Assembly: GCA_949775045.1 (NCBI GenBank)
Contig: OX459097.1
Coordinates: 16,840,210-16,904,209 of the forward strand
DNA length: 64,000 nt
Direction of reading: 5' to 3'
DNA from: Metridium senile
Taxonomy: Eukaryota; Cnidaria; Anthozoa; Actiniaria; Metridiidae
The position numbers and the translations under genes are program-made. A model generated the notes under the pieces. That model had not been told where the DNA came from. It searched no databases and was given only the letters and a program-made list of their open reading frames with translations. Shown here piece after piece: positions 1-10,544 of this stretch. The first letter of the stretch is position 1. Every line of letters begins with the position of its first letter.

Positions 1-200
1 ACGAGATTGAAATAGGAGCTAGACATATAAAGACGAAGGTAAAGGGAATAACAAAGCATGCAAATAAGCGACCGTTGGTAACTATAAATACACGGAGATT
101 ACAAGCGAATACAAACGCGAATGATACTCTGAGCTGCTTAGTAAATTTAGAACTATGATAAATGTGTAATGATGATGATGATTATGAATGAATAAAGATT
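1..200 (+). repeat. 3' tail of an unidentified retroelement-like repeat
   Basis: The first 30 bases (ACGAGATTG..., GGAGCTAGACATAT) recur at 38697-38727, where they also lie near the end of a repeat followed by AAT-rich sequence. Here the segment runs into TGATGATGATGATTATG and an AATAAA-like stretch around 165-195, which looks like the simple-repeat tail of a non-LTR retroelement. No coding sequence is recognisable, and the element starts outside the window. Assignment to a class is a guess. Confidence 0.35.
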
Positions 201-433
201 GATTGATTAGTATTTTCACTACGACAAATAAAGCGCTAGCGTGAACTTTACATAACAATGAGTATCCCACAATTCCCCGCTTTGTATATATTTACGGTGT
301 TCACTCTCGTCAAAACCACGTTTATAACAAAGGTATAGTTTACTTTTTTGATATAAATTGTTATCAGAATTTTGTTATAATATCAACATAAAAGGGCTTG
401 TTTGGCCCTGTCATCACCTTGATTGAAGGCAAG

Positions 434-467
434 TTGGGCTTCCTGTTTCAAGAACTGGGCTTCCTGT
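434..467 (+). promoter_or_regulatory. Two copies of the GGGCTTCCTGT motif
   Basis: TTGGGCTTCCTGT (434-446) and CTGGGCTTCCTGTG (456-469) lie 22 bp apart, followed by a less AT-rich stretch containing CATGGCGCCCTTTCGG near 498-513. The same motif recurs about ten times in the window, including just upstream of the FAM102 start. It contains an ETS-type core (CAGGAAG on the other strand). Whether a transcription start lies here is unknown. No gene body is recognised downstream. Confidence 0.3.
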
Positions 468-904
468 GCTTTGGCCAAAACAAACATGGTCCAACAAACA
501 TGGCGCCCTTTCGGTCGAGAACATTTACTTTTTTTCGCCATTTAGAAATTAGAGACAGAAGAAATAAAGGGACTGCTACATGTTTTATTGAAAATATTCC
601 ACTCAATTAATACAGCTTCGACAAAGAATTGGACACTTTGGACACTATGAAGTCAGCCAAATGAAATCGTTTCATTCGCCCGTCCACGGGTCACGAAGGT
701 AAGATTAGCTTGTATCTTTATACAAGTGCTTTTTAAACATTTCCTGAACAGTACGTTGATTTGGTTATTTTTGTGGCACAATCTTTAAAATATAAATAAT
801 TTATCTCTGTTTCGTTCCGGGTTTAGTTCCGTTGTTTCGCTGTATAGCACTTCCACCTCAGTGTATTCATTTTGGTGTTTCTCATTTGAACAATACTTAA
901 CAAT

Positions 905-1009
905 TATTCGCCGAAGGCGAAGTGATTATCGGTGAATATTTACCGAGCGGCGAGTCTTCGAGCTGCGAGGTAAATATTCACCGATAATCACTTCGCCTGA
1001 GGTGAATAA
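905..1009. mobile_element. Palindromic MITE
   Basis: About 40 bp at each end are inverted copies: the left arm has GGCGAAGTGATTATCGGTGA and the right arm has TCACCGATAATCACTTCGCC. The arms flank a short centre. It abuts the next inverted-repeat element, which shares the phrase GGTGATTATC, so the two may belong to one family. No coding capacity. Confidence 0.65.
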
Positions 1010-1012
1010 TCG

Positions 1013-1600
1013 TTTTAGTATAAATACAAAGGTGATTATTTCAAAAAAGAAAGAAGGAAACAGCATTGAAAGTGAAAATATTTTATTTTTTAAAAGCGCG
1101 ACCGTCACGCGAAAGTGGCCGGCTTGCATTGTCTCGCTTAATGACAAAAAAACAACGTGAACATTTACTATGATACCTTTAAATAGCTTGACACCAAACT
1201 TAGTAGCTTCTTTAGTAGCTTCTTTTAGTTAGTATAAATACAAAAGTGATTACTTCAAAAAAGAAAGAAGGAAACAGCATTGAAAGTGAAAATATTTTAT
1301 TTTTTAAAAGCGCGAACGTTACGCTTAAAAATTGTAAACTTTGTCTCGCATAATGACAATAAAAAACGTGAAAATTTACTATGATACCTTTAAATAGCTT
1401 GACACCAAACTTAGTCGCTTCTTTAGTCGATTTTGGGACAGCATTTTCTTTAAAGTTTTCAATTTCATCTTCGCTAACAGTGACAAAACGACTACTGGCA
1501 GCCATTTTGTCCGAAAAGGTGATTATCGGCTGATAATCCGAGATAGCAAACCAATCAGCGCGCGCGATTTTCTATAATCACCTGCGTATTTATACTAAAA
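1013..1600. mobile_element. TIR element with internal direct repeat and captured exon
   Basis: The ends are inverted copies: TTTTAGTATAAATACAAAGG at the left, and a right end whose reverse complement reads TTTTAGTATAAATACGCAGG. A segment of about 190 bp is repeated directly inside (roughly 1018-1222 and 1230-1430). It includes AAGAAAGAAGGAAACAGCAT and part of the exon-like ORF described next. The structure suggests a non-autonomous DNA transposon that carried and partly duplicated coding sequence. Superfamily not assignable from the ends. Confidence 0.6.
1388..1505 (-). CDS. Crypton-like tyrosine recombinase first exon (fragment)
   Basis: From ATG at 1505 (minus strand) the frame reads MAASSRFVTVSEDEIENF, then VPKSTKEATKFGVKLF, and then meets a consensus donor (AAAG|GTATCA) at 1387. 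This resembles the N-terminal core-binding segment of the Crypton-derived DUF3504/KIAA1958/QRICH1-like proteins, which commonly have the pattern 'VSE-E-...-NTKKAT-...-LF'. That family identification is from memory of the family pattern and not a search. The exon lies inside the inverted-repeat element, and its 3' half is duplicated at about 1180-1215. No following exon is seen in the window, so it is a fragment or an exon of a relic gene. Confidence 0.45.
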
Positions 1601-2242
1601 TGGTATATTGGGCTCATATCCCAGGTACCATATCCCAAAGGCAGTCAGAACACATGCATAGGTGGGTAGATTTTACCACTGCTAAATATAAATGATAATA
1701 AATTATTGTGGTTGAGTGGTGATATCTGAGATAACAAAATTTTATTACTTGGAAAAAGTAGTGATATATCTCGGCAGTCTTACACAGCGAGCATAATCAG
1801 ATGATAAATTATATCACTTTGCACTCTGTTATGCCCCATGCTCTGAAATAAATAGCTATTTATATGTATACTTTAAAAACTATATAATAGATCAATCATA
1901 AACCTCAATTCCTTTCCATCATGTCTAGACATGCATAATATTTAGTATTCTCTCATTTGTATTTGATAAAGACACTTGTGTCTTAACATACCAGTAATGA
2001 ATACTAATAGGATGGTTTTATCTTCATGCTTTTTCATCAGTTCTGTATACTTGACGTATACAATTTATACATGCAGCTATTTCAAAAACAAGTTGAATAC
2101 TGAATAGCATAATTTGAAATAAAAGATCAAATACAGCCATATTTACTCCGACCCCCATAACAAGCTCGTATATTGTTTTGAGTGGAATGCACAAAGGATA
2201 AAATAACTAATTATTATTTATTTTACTTTTTAAAAACAAATT
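1601..2242. other. Intergenic, no gene recognised
   Basis: AT-rich sequence without a credible ORF, splice-site pair or inverted repeat that I could support. Confidence 0.5.
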
Positions 2243-2430
2243 AATAGACCAAATCGGCTAACGTGTTGCTATATATGTTTCCACCCTATTCAAATATTTT
2301 GGGAATAAGATTCTTTGTTTTATGTATTTGGACATCACATGGAGAATGTTTGGAACAAAAGTTTTTATTCCCAGTAGTTTTGAATTGGGTGGAAATGTAC
2401 TTAGCAACGCGTTAGCCGAGTTGGTCTATT
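2243..2430. mobile_element. Short MITE, ~188 bp
   Basis: The inverted termini are AATAGACCAAATCGGCTAAC at the left and, reading the right end in reverse complement, AATAGACCAACTCGGCTAAC. About 28 bp match at each end. The interior also has loose inverted similarity (a CACCCTATTCAAA-like and a TTTGAATTGGGTGG-like segment). No ORF. Confidence 0.75.
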
Positions 2431-2802
2431 GCATGATCCAAAATGCATTTCATTCTTGTAACACAGTATGAAGTATTATATGTTTTTTGAAATAGCTCTG
2501 TATAAACAATTGTGGTTACAGGGCTAATTCACTTATTGATAACAATTATTATTTATGGAATGATTAATATTGAACAATTTTTTGACAAGGTTTCTTAAAA
2601 TATCACTATTATTTTTAGGGCAATTACCAAGCAATTGCAATTTTCTATCAAATAATGCTGCTAATTTAGTCATCCTCAGTAAGGATAACAGTGGGCTATC
2701 TTGAAATCACCATGATTGTACGAAGCAAATAATAATTTTGTTTACTAGGCAGTTATTTGCAGTGATTATAATGATATATTTATTTTTTTGTTTCTTTTGT
2801 AG

Positions 2803-2941
2803 GTGTTCAATTAATGCACAAGTTTCTAAGAGACAACGACTTGAAACGGATCATGAGTGGCCAGATGATTACAGTAACTTCAAGGACATTTTATCTTCCT
2901 CTGATGTTGGAAGTGTAGCTGATGTACTGAAATCAACTTAA
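2803..2941 (+). CDS. Candidate terminal exon of an unidentified gene
   Basis: A polypyrimidine tract and AG (TTTCTTTTGTAG, ending 2802) precede an open frame that starts in phase 1 and ends in TAA at 2939-2941. It encodes 45 residues, including QVSKRQRLETDHEWPDDYSN and ending SVADVLKST. The acidic, serine-rich composition with a basic SKRQR patch looks like a real C-terminus, and the alternative frame is less convincing. I do not recognise the protein. Upstream exons would lie left of the window or under the transposons at 0.9-2.4 kb. It could also be chance. Confidence 0.3.
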
Positions 2942-3185
2942 GTCACAAATGTCACAAGGTTCTCTCCAGTTAAAAGAGTGAGTCAAATTTAACCATGGTT
3001 TTAAATCAGCACAAGTAGTTATTCCACTTGTTGGAAAGTACACATAAAATAGTGTATAAACTGGTTATCAAACATAGTGATTGGAACAAAGCTGCATGAT
3101 TCAAATCTGAAGACCATACTTCATGTGAACAGGGATACCAGTTTTTTAATTATAAGAGTTCATTGATACTACTGTTTGTAGGGTT
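2942..3185. other. Non-coding stretch
   Basis: If the exon at 2803-2941 is real, this is its 3' UTR. No clear polyadenylation signal close to the stop. Confidence 0.3.
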
Positions 3186-3190
3186 ATCTT

Positions 3191-3274
3191 AAGCTTTCGT
3201 CATGGGACCGACATCATCAGAAGAGCTTCTCTTATGATGATGTCTTACTCTGACAAAGGGCTAAAGCTTGAAGC
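3191..3274. ncRNA. Degenerate hammerhead-ribozyme-like relic of a Penelope-like element
   Basis: On the minus strand (3223 to 3191) the sequence contains CTGATGA, then TGTC, an 8-base loop, GAC, then GAAAGCTT, matching the CUGANGA ... GAAA core of a hammerhead with a short stem II. On the plus strand (3250-3274) CTGACAAAGGGCTAAAGCTT followed by GAAGC resembles the same core (CUGACGA...GAAAC in intact copies), with substitutions at key bases. Penelope-like retroelements of many animals carry such ribozymes in their terminal repeats. The two motifs face away from each other across ~25 bp. No Penelope ORF is seen nearby. Activity is doubtful. Confidence 0.4.
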
Positions 3275-3784
3275 ATTAATAAAGTTAGGTCAACATTTGT
3301 TACAGTGTTACAAATTTCATTATATTACCTATCATTTATATTAAACACTGATGCAGCCTATACTAGTTTACTCTCTAGTTTTCATCTATAAACAGTAGTA
3401 TATGGCCTTAAATCAGCTCTTATAATTACATACAATGCTACTGAAGAACAACTTTCATATTCTTCAACTGTTACTTAATTAAACAACAATTTTGAGAAGA
3501 TAACAACTGAATATACAATTATGGCATATAAAGCAATTGATATCCACACATTTTGTTGTTTAAAACGTTATACATACTAACAATATATATCAAAACAACT
3601 TACAAAGTTAGGAATACTGAGAAATATGTAAAGGTTATATTATACTCAATATATAGACTAAAGTATTAGGTATATTGTTGGCTTATATTATCAGTGGGAA
3701 CGTTTCTTGAGCTCGGGTGGTTGATATATGCTACATGTATATTATTGATCAGGCTTTCGTATGATATGAAGACCTATGCCGAGT

Positions 3785-3834
3785 GAGAAGGGTGTTATCC
3801 ACCAAGGCCATAGCTTAGTCAGATAACACTCTTC
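3785..3834. repeat. Hairpin, MITE-like
   Basis: GAGAAGGGTGTTATC at 3785-3799 pairs with GATAACACTCTTC at 3822-3834, flanking a loop that contains CCAAGGCCATAGCTTAG. This is the form of a short palindromic transposon core. The outer boundaries are not visible. Confidence 0.45.
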
Positions 3835-4550
3835 AAGATCTGCAAAATTGTTTGTATGATACTAAATCTAAATGGAATAATTGTTCTATTTCCAGAAAAT
3901 ATAATTAGGAAAAGTGAACATTTTTTCAATATTTGGCAGTTGTCTCCATTTTCTGGCTCACAGGCAAAAACAAAGCAGTTTTTCAAGAATTGAACCAAAT
4001 GAGTCATCGAGCTGAAGCGTTACCAATAGAATGTCTCAATGAATTTGACAGTTGATTTCAACCAGCCAGAAACAAATAATTATTTTGAATGAATAATAAG
4101 TCAAACTAATCCTTTCAAAAAGCTTGAAAACATGAACTTATCTTAGGTTGTACTTTTTTTCAAATTAGGAATTTTCAAATTACATTAATTTTAGAAAAGC
4201 TTGAAACATGAATTACCTTAGGTCGTTTTTTTTTTTAATTTAGAAATTTTAAAACTGCAATTAGGTAGTTTTATATTTTTATCATTTTAATTTAATTACT
4301 TGTTTATATTTCTTATTTAAATTTTATGTATGTATGTATATATGTAGGGCCTAGATGAAAACTAATTAATGTGTAATTCTAGTTACCCTATTGAAATAAA
4401 GTGCTTTATTATTATTGACTCTTTATTGAAGCTACTTGTTTTTCTATTTACAACTTTGCGTGAATAAATTATTCCTGGGCTAAGCTGTTAAGGGGGAGGC
4501 AGTCTTTAGCTTTAGTCCTCAATCATTCCTTTGTCATTTTTCTTGTGATG
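3835..4550. other. AT-rich spacer with a possible retroelement tail
   Basis: No gene is recognised. Around 4346-4420 the sequence GGGCCTAGATGAAAAC ... GAAATAAAGTGC ends in a short TTATTATTATT run, resembling the 3' end of a LINE. It faces the minus-strand LINE relic that starts at 4551. Confidence 0.3.
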
Positions 4551-4912
4551 TTATGTATCATATTGGTAGAATGTTTTTACTATCTCAGTATTTTGGGATA
4601 TAATCCATTTTTGGCTTTTCATAAGTAGATAACTTCGTTCTTCTTTGTCGCCTAGTGTAATATGTTGGATAATTTCTGATTGAAGGCTTTGGTGATAATT
4701 GCTGAGAAAGTCGAATACTAAGTTGACTTGGACGACCTTGTGGCTCGGGTATAATTCTTTGATTCCACTTCGTAGTTCTCTAGTATACTTGTCTTGCTTT
4801 TCATTGCTTCTCTCCATGATCTTACCTACTGAACACACTGTACCCTCTAACAAAAGCCATTGTTGTCTTCCCTTGTCATAGATTGCCATATCGATTTTGT
4901 TGGCGTGGTTAC
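4551..4912 (-). pseudogene. LINE C-terminal restriction-like endonuclease, copy B (fragment)
   Basis: Minus-strand open frame beginning near 4912 (ANKIDMAIYDKGRQQWLLLE...) and ending in a stop at 4551. It matches the neighbouring fragment at 5044-5553 over GTVC, VGKI, YP, QVNLVFDFLS and KWII-QN. The block has the form of the restriction-like endonuclease that ends R2/NeSL-type retrotransposon proteins (PD...D/E-x-K fold). Here the PD of copy A reads ID. It is 5'-truncated, and its 3' end (lower coordinates) has an AATAATAATAA tail near 4410-4420. Relic, no reverse transcriptase domain present. Confidence 0.55.
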
Positions 4913-5043
4913 TGTTATTATTATTATTATGATGATGATTTCGTTTATTTTAACTTTGACTTGTTTACAAGTGTATCTCTTAGTGAAACTGCGGAATGAA
5001 TTCTAAGCAATTCCCTAGTAATTTTAAATAGACTGACATCTGA

Positions 5044-5553
5044 TCATTTATGCTTGTAAAGTGCTTTAACAATTTCACAGTTCTGTCCTATTATCCATTT
5101 CTGACATTTCCTAATAACATTCATGCTGTCCGGTATTCCTACACTATTAAGCTTATCTACTAGATCTTTATGATACCCTGATAGGAAATCAAAGACTAAG
5201 TTGACTTGAGTAACATGGTAATCAGGGTACAGTCTCTTTAAGCTAGCTCTTAAATCAGCATATTTCTCTGTTTTCATTTTATCTCTTTCTTGAATCTTTC
5301 CGATGTTACACACTGTTCCTTCAAATATAAGCCATTGGCGTTCCTTCCTGTTACAGATAGAGATATCCGGTTTATTTGCACCGTCCTTAGGAACAACGTC
5401 TAGGTGTAAGGGGATGTTCCATAGTACTTTAACTTCTTTGGTTTCAACACAACATTTTGGCTGTTGCTCTTTGTGCCAAGGCGTTGTTTGGTTCTCCTTA
5501 TCGTTGTTGATTCCAAGGGTCTTTAGAATCGCGTAGTAGGCTGGGCGTAGCAT
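5044..5553 (-). pseudogene. LINE C-terminal restriction-like endonuclease, copy A (fragment)
   Basis: A 169-codon minus-strand open frame. N-terminal part: LRPAYYAILKTLGI and a cysteine-containing linker. Then LWNIPLHLDVVPKDGANKPD, ISICNRKERQWLIFEGTVC and QVNLVFDFLSGYHKDL. KPD...E-G-T-V is compatible with the PD...(D/E)xK active site of the restriction-like endonuclease at the C-terminus of R2/NeSL-like LINE proteins. This is a pattern-level assignment. The frame is open but the element lacks its reverse transcriptase, so it is a 5'-truncated insertion. Its tail (CATCATCATAATAATAAT..., 4917-4940 on the minus strand) leads directly into copy B. Confidence 0.55.
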
Positions 5554-5571
5554 CCGATCATGACGTGCTGT

Positions 5572-5725
<154 letters not shown>

Positions 5726-6578
5726 ATGAACCAAGGCCTTATGTACCACTATTTCCAGTATTTAGGTACTCAACTTTTCTTTATAATACAAATAAAGAAA
5801 ACCCAAATAGGCCAAAATTATAATTTATTCAGGTGTTCCTTAACTTGCATGCAATGATAACCAAAATATATTTGGATTTTCTGAATACCAAATGAATTTA
5901 AAAGTTGCCTGTCATTAGATATTATTACTGAATAAATAAGATATTGGTATTGATGTGTATGCGACTACAATCTTTTTGCAAGTACACATTAAATTAATAT
6001 GCAAATATCTTATCAGATGCAAAACCGAAAATATATCTTTATTTGGATGTTCCTTGTATGCAATGTACTTAATAAATCATGAATCTGTATAAATATCTAC
6101 TAGAATCAACACAATTTAGGTTTATATAAATATATTTAGTATGAGATAGATGTACATTTAAAGAATGATTATAAAAATTACTGATAAGTAAGTGAGATTT
6201 GGTAATAAAGAAACCTTAACAGTTGAAAGTTATATTGTATATGGTGTTTTTCTAAAGTGAGAGATTTTACATTGATAACTAAAAAAGTCATAATTGTTAA
6301 AGTTCCAGTAAACCACTATATATAATGAAGTCAAACCGAACTGTTCGTTTTCCACTTTTGTTATAAAAGAGTGTACACTATTATTTTTTATCAATTATAA
6401 TCAATTCAGGAAAGTAATACAAAATTGCAATAAAATATAATATAATATAAATATAATATATATATTTATAATATAAATATAATTTAGTAATTAATTATTT
6501 GAAATACTTTTACATAACAACATGGTATTCAATCAGAATACTACAGACATACATGCAAGTCGCATACTATAGAATGTT
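5726..6578. other. AT-rich spacer
   Basis: No gene. Contains an ATATAATATAAATATAATATA low-complexity patch around 6434-6484. Confidence 0.5.
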
Positions 6579-6810
6579 TATGGGATACTCCTATAGTTCA
6601 GGCTATGGGATACTCCTATAGTTCAGGTTATGGGATACTCCTAGTTCAGGTTATGGGATACTCCTAGTTCAGGTTATTGGATACTCCTAGTTCAAGTTAT
6701 GGAATACTCCTAGTTCAGGTTATGGGATACTCCTAGTTCAGGTTATGGGATACTCCTAGTTCAGGCTATGGGATACTCCTAGTTCAGGTTATGGGATACT
6801 CCTAGTTCAG
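6579..6810. repeat. 23-bp minisatellite, about ten units
   Basis: Tandem units of TATGGGATACTCCTAGTTCAGGT form (23 bp). The first two are 26 bp (CTATAGTTCAGG) and a few carry point changes (TATTGGATAC, TATGGAATAC). It ends at 6810, just before a half-matching AGATTATGTTATG. High unit identity suggests recent expansion. Confidence 0.95.
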
Positions 6811-6884
6811 ATTATGTTATGTTTATAAATGTCAAATAAAAATAGGGGTCACCGTGCTAACAAACGAGATTTAGCGTCAATAAT

Positions 6885-7636
6885 CATTCTCGTACCCAGA
6901 CCCTACTCAGCTTTCTAACGAAATGTCGTAGGCTCTGGGAAACCTGATAATATCAAGGGATCTGATTGGCTAAGTGGTATAACAATAGCAATGGTCTAAC
7001 TAGGCATATCCACAGGTAGCCCAAGCTCACTATTTATAAGGCGACTTTTAAAACTTCGAAGTTTTTCAACGAAATATTAATACAATTCAATAAAAACTTT
7101 CAGTGTCATTTTCAGTTATTATTTAATTAAGTGTCTGTGAAGATTTCAAGCGATTTGGGTTAAAATTAAACAAGGCTATTTTTAAATTCGCCTAACTCAC
7201 AGTGCCGGGAAGGTTACAGCTTCGGAAAACCTAAGACACGTGTCAACATTCTTTACAGGCTCATAAATCCTTTCTTTTTTAAGTTTATAGAATTCTGATC
7301 CAAGAATGTTATTCTACGGTAATATTTCCTTATCCATGCCTAATTTTACCGCTAAAATGCACTTCTTTAACCATTAAAATCAATTAATAAAACATAAATA
7401 AATAGTTTGCAAATTCAAGCGTGCCCAGGCTCGTACAGAAGACGATGAATATTAATTAGGTTGGCGTCGATGCGATGTGCTCGCCGTTCATTAGTTCATT
7501 CTCGTGCCCAGGGCACCTCGGTCGATGGCGCATGCGCTCTCTTGACGCTGTAACAACAATTCTGGCTTCCGGCCGGTAGGGTTTCCCAGAGCCTACGATC
7601 TGCCAAAAAGCCGAGTAGGGTCTGGGTACGAGAATG
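6885..7636. mobile_element. MULE-like non-autonomous element, 752 bp, 10-bp TSD
   Basis: Long inverted termini begin CATTCTCGTACCCAGACCCT at both ends and match over about 70 bp, including GTAGGCTCTGGGAAACC. The flanks carry a perfect 10-bp target duplication CGTCAATAAT (6875-6884 and 7637-7646). Long TIRs with 9-10 bp duplications are the signature of the Mutator/MULE superfamily. A second CATTCTCGTGCCCAGGGC-like terminus inside (about 7498) suggests nesting or an older internal copy. No transposase ORF. Confidence 0.75.
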
Positions 7637-7646
7637 CGTCAATAAT

Positions 7647-8284
7647 CTAAAATTCTGAACAAAAATCACCGTTCTTGTCCTCGCAGGTCTGGGTTCTAGT
7701 ACCTCAACGACCGCTTAGAACGTCTATTTGCAAGGCATTTTGTTCTATCAAGTCTCTAGAATATATTCCAATCGAATTCAGGGTCTTCAGAGTTTGAATT
7801 CCATTTTCTATATAGAGTTTTCGTGAAGAACCATTTTTTTGAAAAGCGACACAAACGGAGATAAAAACTGGCAATAAGACAAATTTCTGGATCTGCCCCT
7901 GATCTAGTGCCACATACTTTGAATAAATTGACATAAATTCAACAAACTTCAACAGCTTCTTTGTAATTAGTAGCTCGATCATTTTTATGCTTAAACTGCC
8001 TATCAACATTTTTTTAAACCCGCGTTGTACAATTATTATTAAAGGGAGGGGTACCTTGTACATTTTAGCAAATCCGCTTTTGAGCCTCAAGTTTTAAGAG
8101 TTTTCCACATTTTAAGCGGTTTTCGATGGATTACAAAATTATAGAAAGCTTCCTATCCCGGACAGGCGAGCATTAAGGCGCTAATATTTTCCCCTCGGGG
8201 TTACGCTTACAAGTTGTGCATGTTCACTTCGCGCTGATTGGCAATTTCCCTCTGAAGGATTTACCTAGATATAAAGAAATTTCA
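7647..8284. other. Intergenic, no gene recognised
   Basis: A 128-codon minus-strand open frame at 7704-8090 has no recognisable domain and an unremarkable composition. I treat it as chance. Confidence 0.4.
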
Positions 8285-8500
8285 AAAGTCGGCGTTGAAA
8301 CCTTATTACAATTTTCATCTGTCTTATCACGATTTGACTTTTATGATTTTGTTATCATTTCGGCATAACACTACCTTGTCTCATCGTTTTGGTACTAAAT
8401 CCTACAACTCCTGGCCCTGCTCCAAGAGAGATATTTAACTGCAAGATATACATACAATATTAATGTTTTTCGTGTCTTCACGTTAAAAATATTCAACCTC
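8285..8500. repeat. Orphan copy of the GPCR upstream repeat
   Basis: The block starting AAAAGTCGGCGTTGAAACCT and continuing through TTTTCATCTGTCTTATCACG and CGGCATAACACTACC is a diverged copy of sequence found upstream of both GPCR genes (from about 11048 and 16118) and at 15415. No receptor ORF follows within 3 kb. Either a receptor copy was lost here or the block is itself a dispersed repeat. Confidence 0.6.
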
Positions 8501-8629
8501 AAAGATATAGAAATGTTGTCACTGATTGTCACTGGGAATATTTTCACCCGTAGGCGTTCATCACCCCTACTACTTGGAAAAGAGAGTACCCCACCCCCAC
8601 TGAATCATATTTCTGAAGTTTGTAGGAGC

Positions 8630-8707
8630 AAGGATGGCACAGTTGGTTAGTGCGCGACATTCTGTGCGAGAGGTCCCAAGTTCGATTCCGTGTGACCTCG
8701 CATCCTT
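8630..8707 (+). mobile_element. tRNA-derived SINE head
   Basis: Contains an A-box-like TGGCACAGTTGG and a B-box AGTTCGATTCC at the spacing of a tRNA gene, flanked by AAGGATG and CATCCTT that could pair. It is not a functional tRNA: about 11 extra bases separate the T-loop from the 3' half of the putative acceptor stem, and an alternative GAGGTC/GACCTC stem is present. The body after 8708 has no obvious tail repeat. Confidence 0.5.
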
Positions 8708-8745
8708 GTTTCGACTTCTCTCCTTTCCGTGTAGCTTTTTAAAAG

Positions 8746-8777
<32 letters not shown>

Positions 8778-8819
8778 TGGAGAGAGGGGAGTAAAATGAG
8801 CGGCCTCAAGTTTATCAGT

Positions 8820-10200
8820 ATTTATAATATAGTTTGACGCGCGCTCTGATTGGTCCAAAACCGTGGTTTATTACACCGATAAAGCACGGATAGGAACAGC
8901 GAAAAAGTTGTTGTTTGCTCCCTGTTCACTTTTTAAAAATGGCGTTCAAAAGGTCGAGTAAATATTTTCTTTTTGTTAAAATAAGCTGATATAAACAAAT
9001 TAAAAACAACAAAAACACTCAATGCATCACATAAACAGAACAGGTAGTTCTAAAAGTCACTTTTATTGTTGAATAAGAGCGAAAAAAGATTTGCTTGACA
9101 GTTAGAGTACATTCAATACGCTACGCTGGAGGCATAAAATACGCATAGACGTTACAAAACAGCAAGAAAAATGTACAAAAAGCAGCCTAATTAGGTTATT
9201 GATGTCAAAGGATAAAGTAAGATATCTGTTCAGTGAAGAAAGTGAAGTTAAATTTCACAATGCAAACCAAGCGAATGACACGGCATCCAACGGACAAAGT
9301 TTAGCACACAAATTATCCACTTGAATAAATAAGCTTGCAAAAACAGATGCTTTACAACATAACTATAGTCAATATCTAAAGTATTCATCAATGCATTTAT
9401 TTAATAACTGACCAACGACGAATACATCTTTTTAGTCAAAGCAGGATTACCTGACTATCATGGCGATTTCTGTTCGTCCGAATTTAGCGGTGAATCTAAC
9501 TTGATTGAAAAATGTCCAAGCAATCCTTGACTCAAACCAGCCACATAATGTCGATGTCAGTAGTGAGTAAATATCATCTGCTTGAGGTTAAACGATGTCT
9601 AGATTTGTTTGCTAGTCAATAAATCCTTCATTATTACGACCAAAATCATCGGGGATTTCCCAACAAGAACCGGCCAACAAACATATCATGTTATTGACAA
9701 CAAACTCGATCGTTTCATTAGCTTGCAAGCTAAATTGATCCATAGAGCTTTGATTTGAGGCATTCTCCACTTGTATCTACCATATTCTCCCAAAAAATGT
9801 AAAAAGAATGTAATATTTTCATGAAAACATAACCTGCAGAATATAATTTTGTAGTTTTGAAAGTTGTGAAATAATACATTTGTGCTTATAACAAGCGATT
9901 TGATTGGATGGTTGAGAATTCTCTCTCACTTTCTATATTATAAAAGCAATAAACGAGCAATTTCCGTGGTTTATCGGCGAAATAAACCATGCGGGATGTT
10001 GGGAGAACACGAAAAAAGGCCTAAGAAAATCTCGAGCCTCCGATAAAGGAAGCGCAATTCCATAATTCACAGGTTGTCTATTATAAAAGAAAATCTACGA
10101 GAAAGTATTGTCATTCAAAATGTAATTGATATTTTCTGCTATGAACAGCTCCCACTGACTTATATTAATTAATTGTTTATTGAAATTTAATTTCGTTATT
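8820..10200. other. Gene-free region with degenerate TIR-like ends
   Basis: No ORF of interest. CGCGCGCTCTGATTGG (about 8830) followed by GTGGTTTATTACACCGATAA, and TTTCCGTGGTTTATCGGCGA (about 9961) with ATTGGATGGTTGAG, recall the ends of a dispersed element whose relatives appear at 20140 and 49640. I cannot define boundaries. Confidence 0.3.
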
Positions 10201-10242
10201 TGTCTATTTAAAGTACAATCTATGACAGGTATTGATATTGCA

Positions 10243-10244
10243 AG

Positions 10245-10282
<38 letters not shown>

Positions 10283-10544
10283 CCGATCTCGAAAAGGTTG
10301 TCCACCTGAAAAGACATATATACTAAAAGAAATAGCACGTGACTCACTTATATATTTACTTTCCGCGCGTGTAGAAAGCCAGTTGCGTTTGAAAGTAATA
10401 TGGCAGTGAATTCAAACAAGCAGTATCTTCCCTCGCTAGAAGAACCTGACTTTCTACACGCGCGGAAAGGGAAGATATAGTGAGTCACGTGATATTTCTT
10501 TTAGTATATATGTCTTTTCAGGTGGACAACCTTTTCGAGATCGG

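Noticed and set aside
6579..6810. CRISPR-like array
   Set aside because: Units are adjacent with no unique spacers, so it is a minisatellite. The DNA is eukaryotic.
7704..8090. 128-codon minus-strand ORF
   Set aside because: No recognisable motif, unusual hydrophobic mix, no splice context. Likely chance.
8630..8707. Functional tRNA gene
   Set aside because: A- and B-box are present but the T-arm does not join the acceptor stem (about 11 extra bases). Better explained as a SINE.
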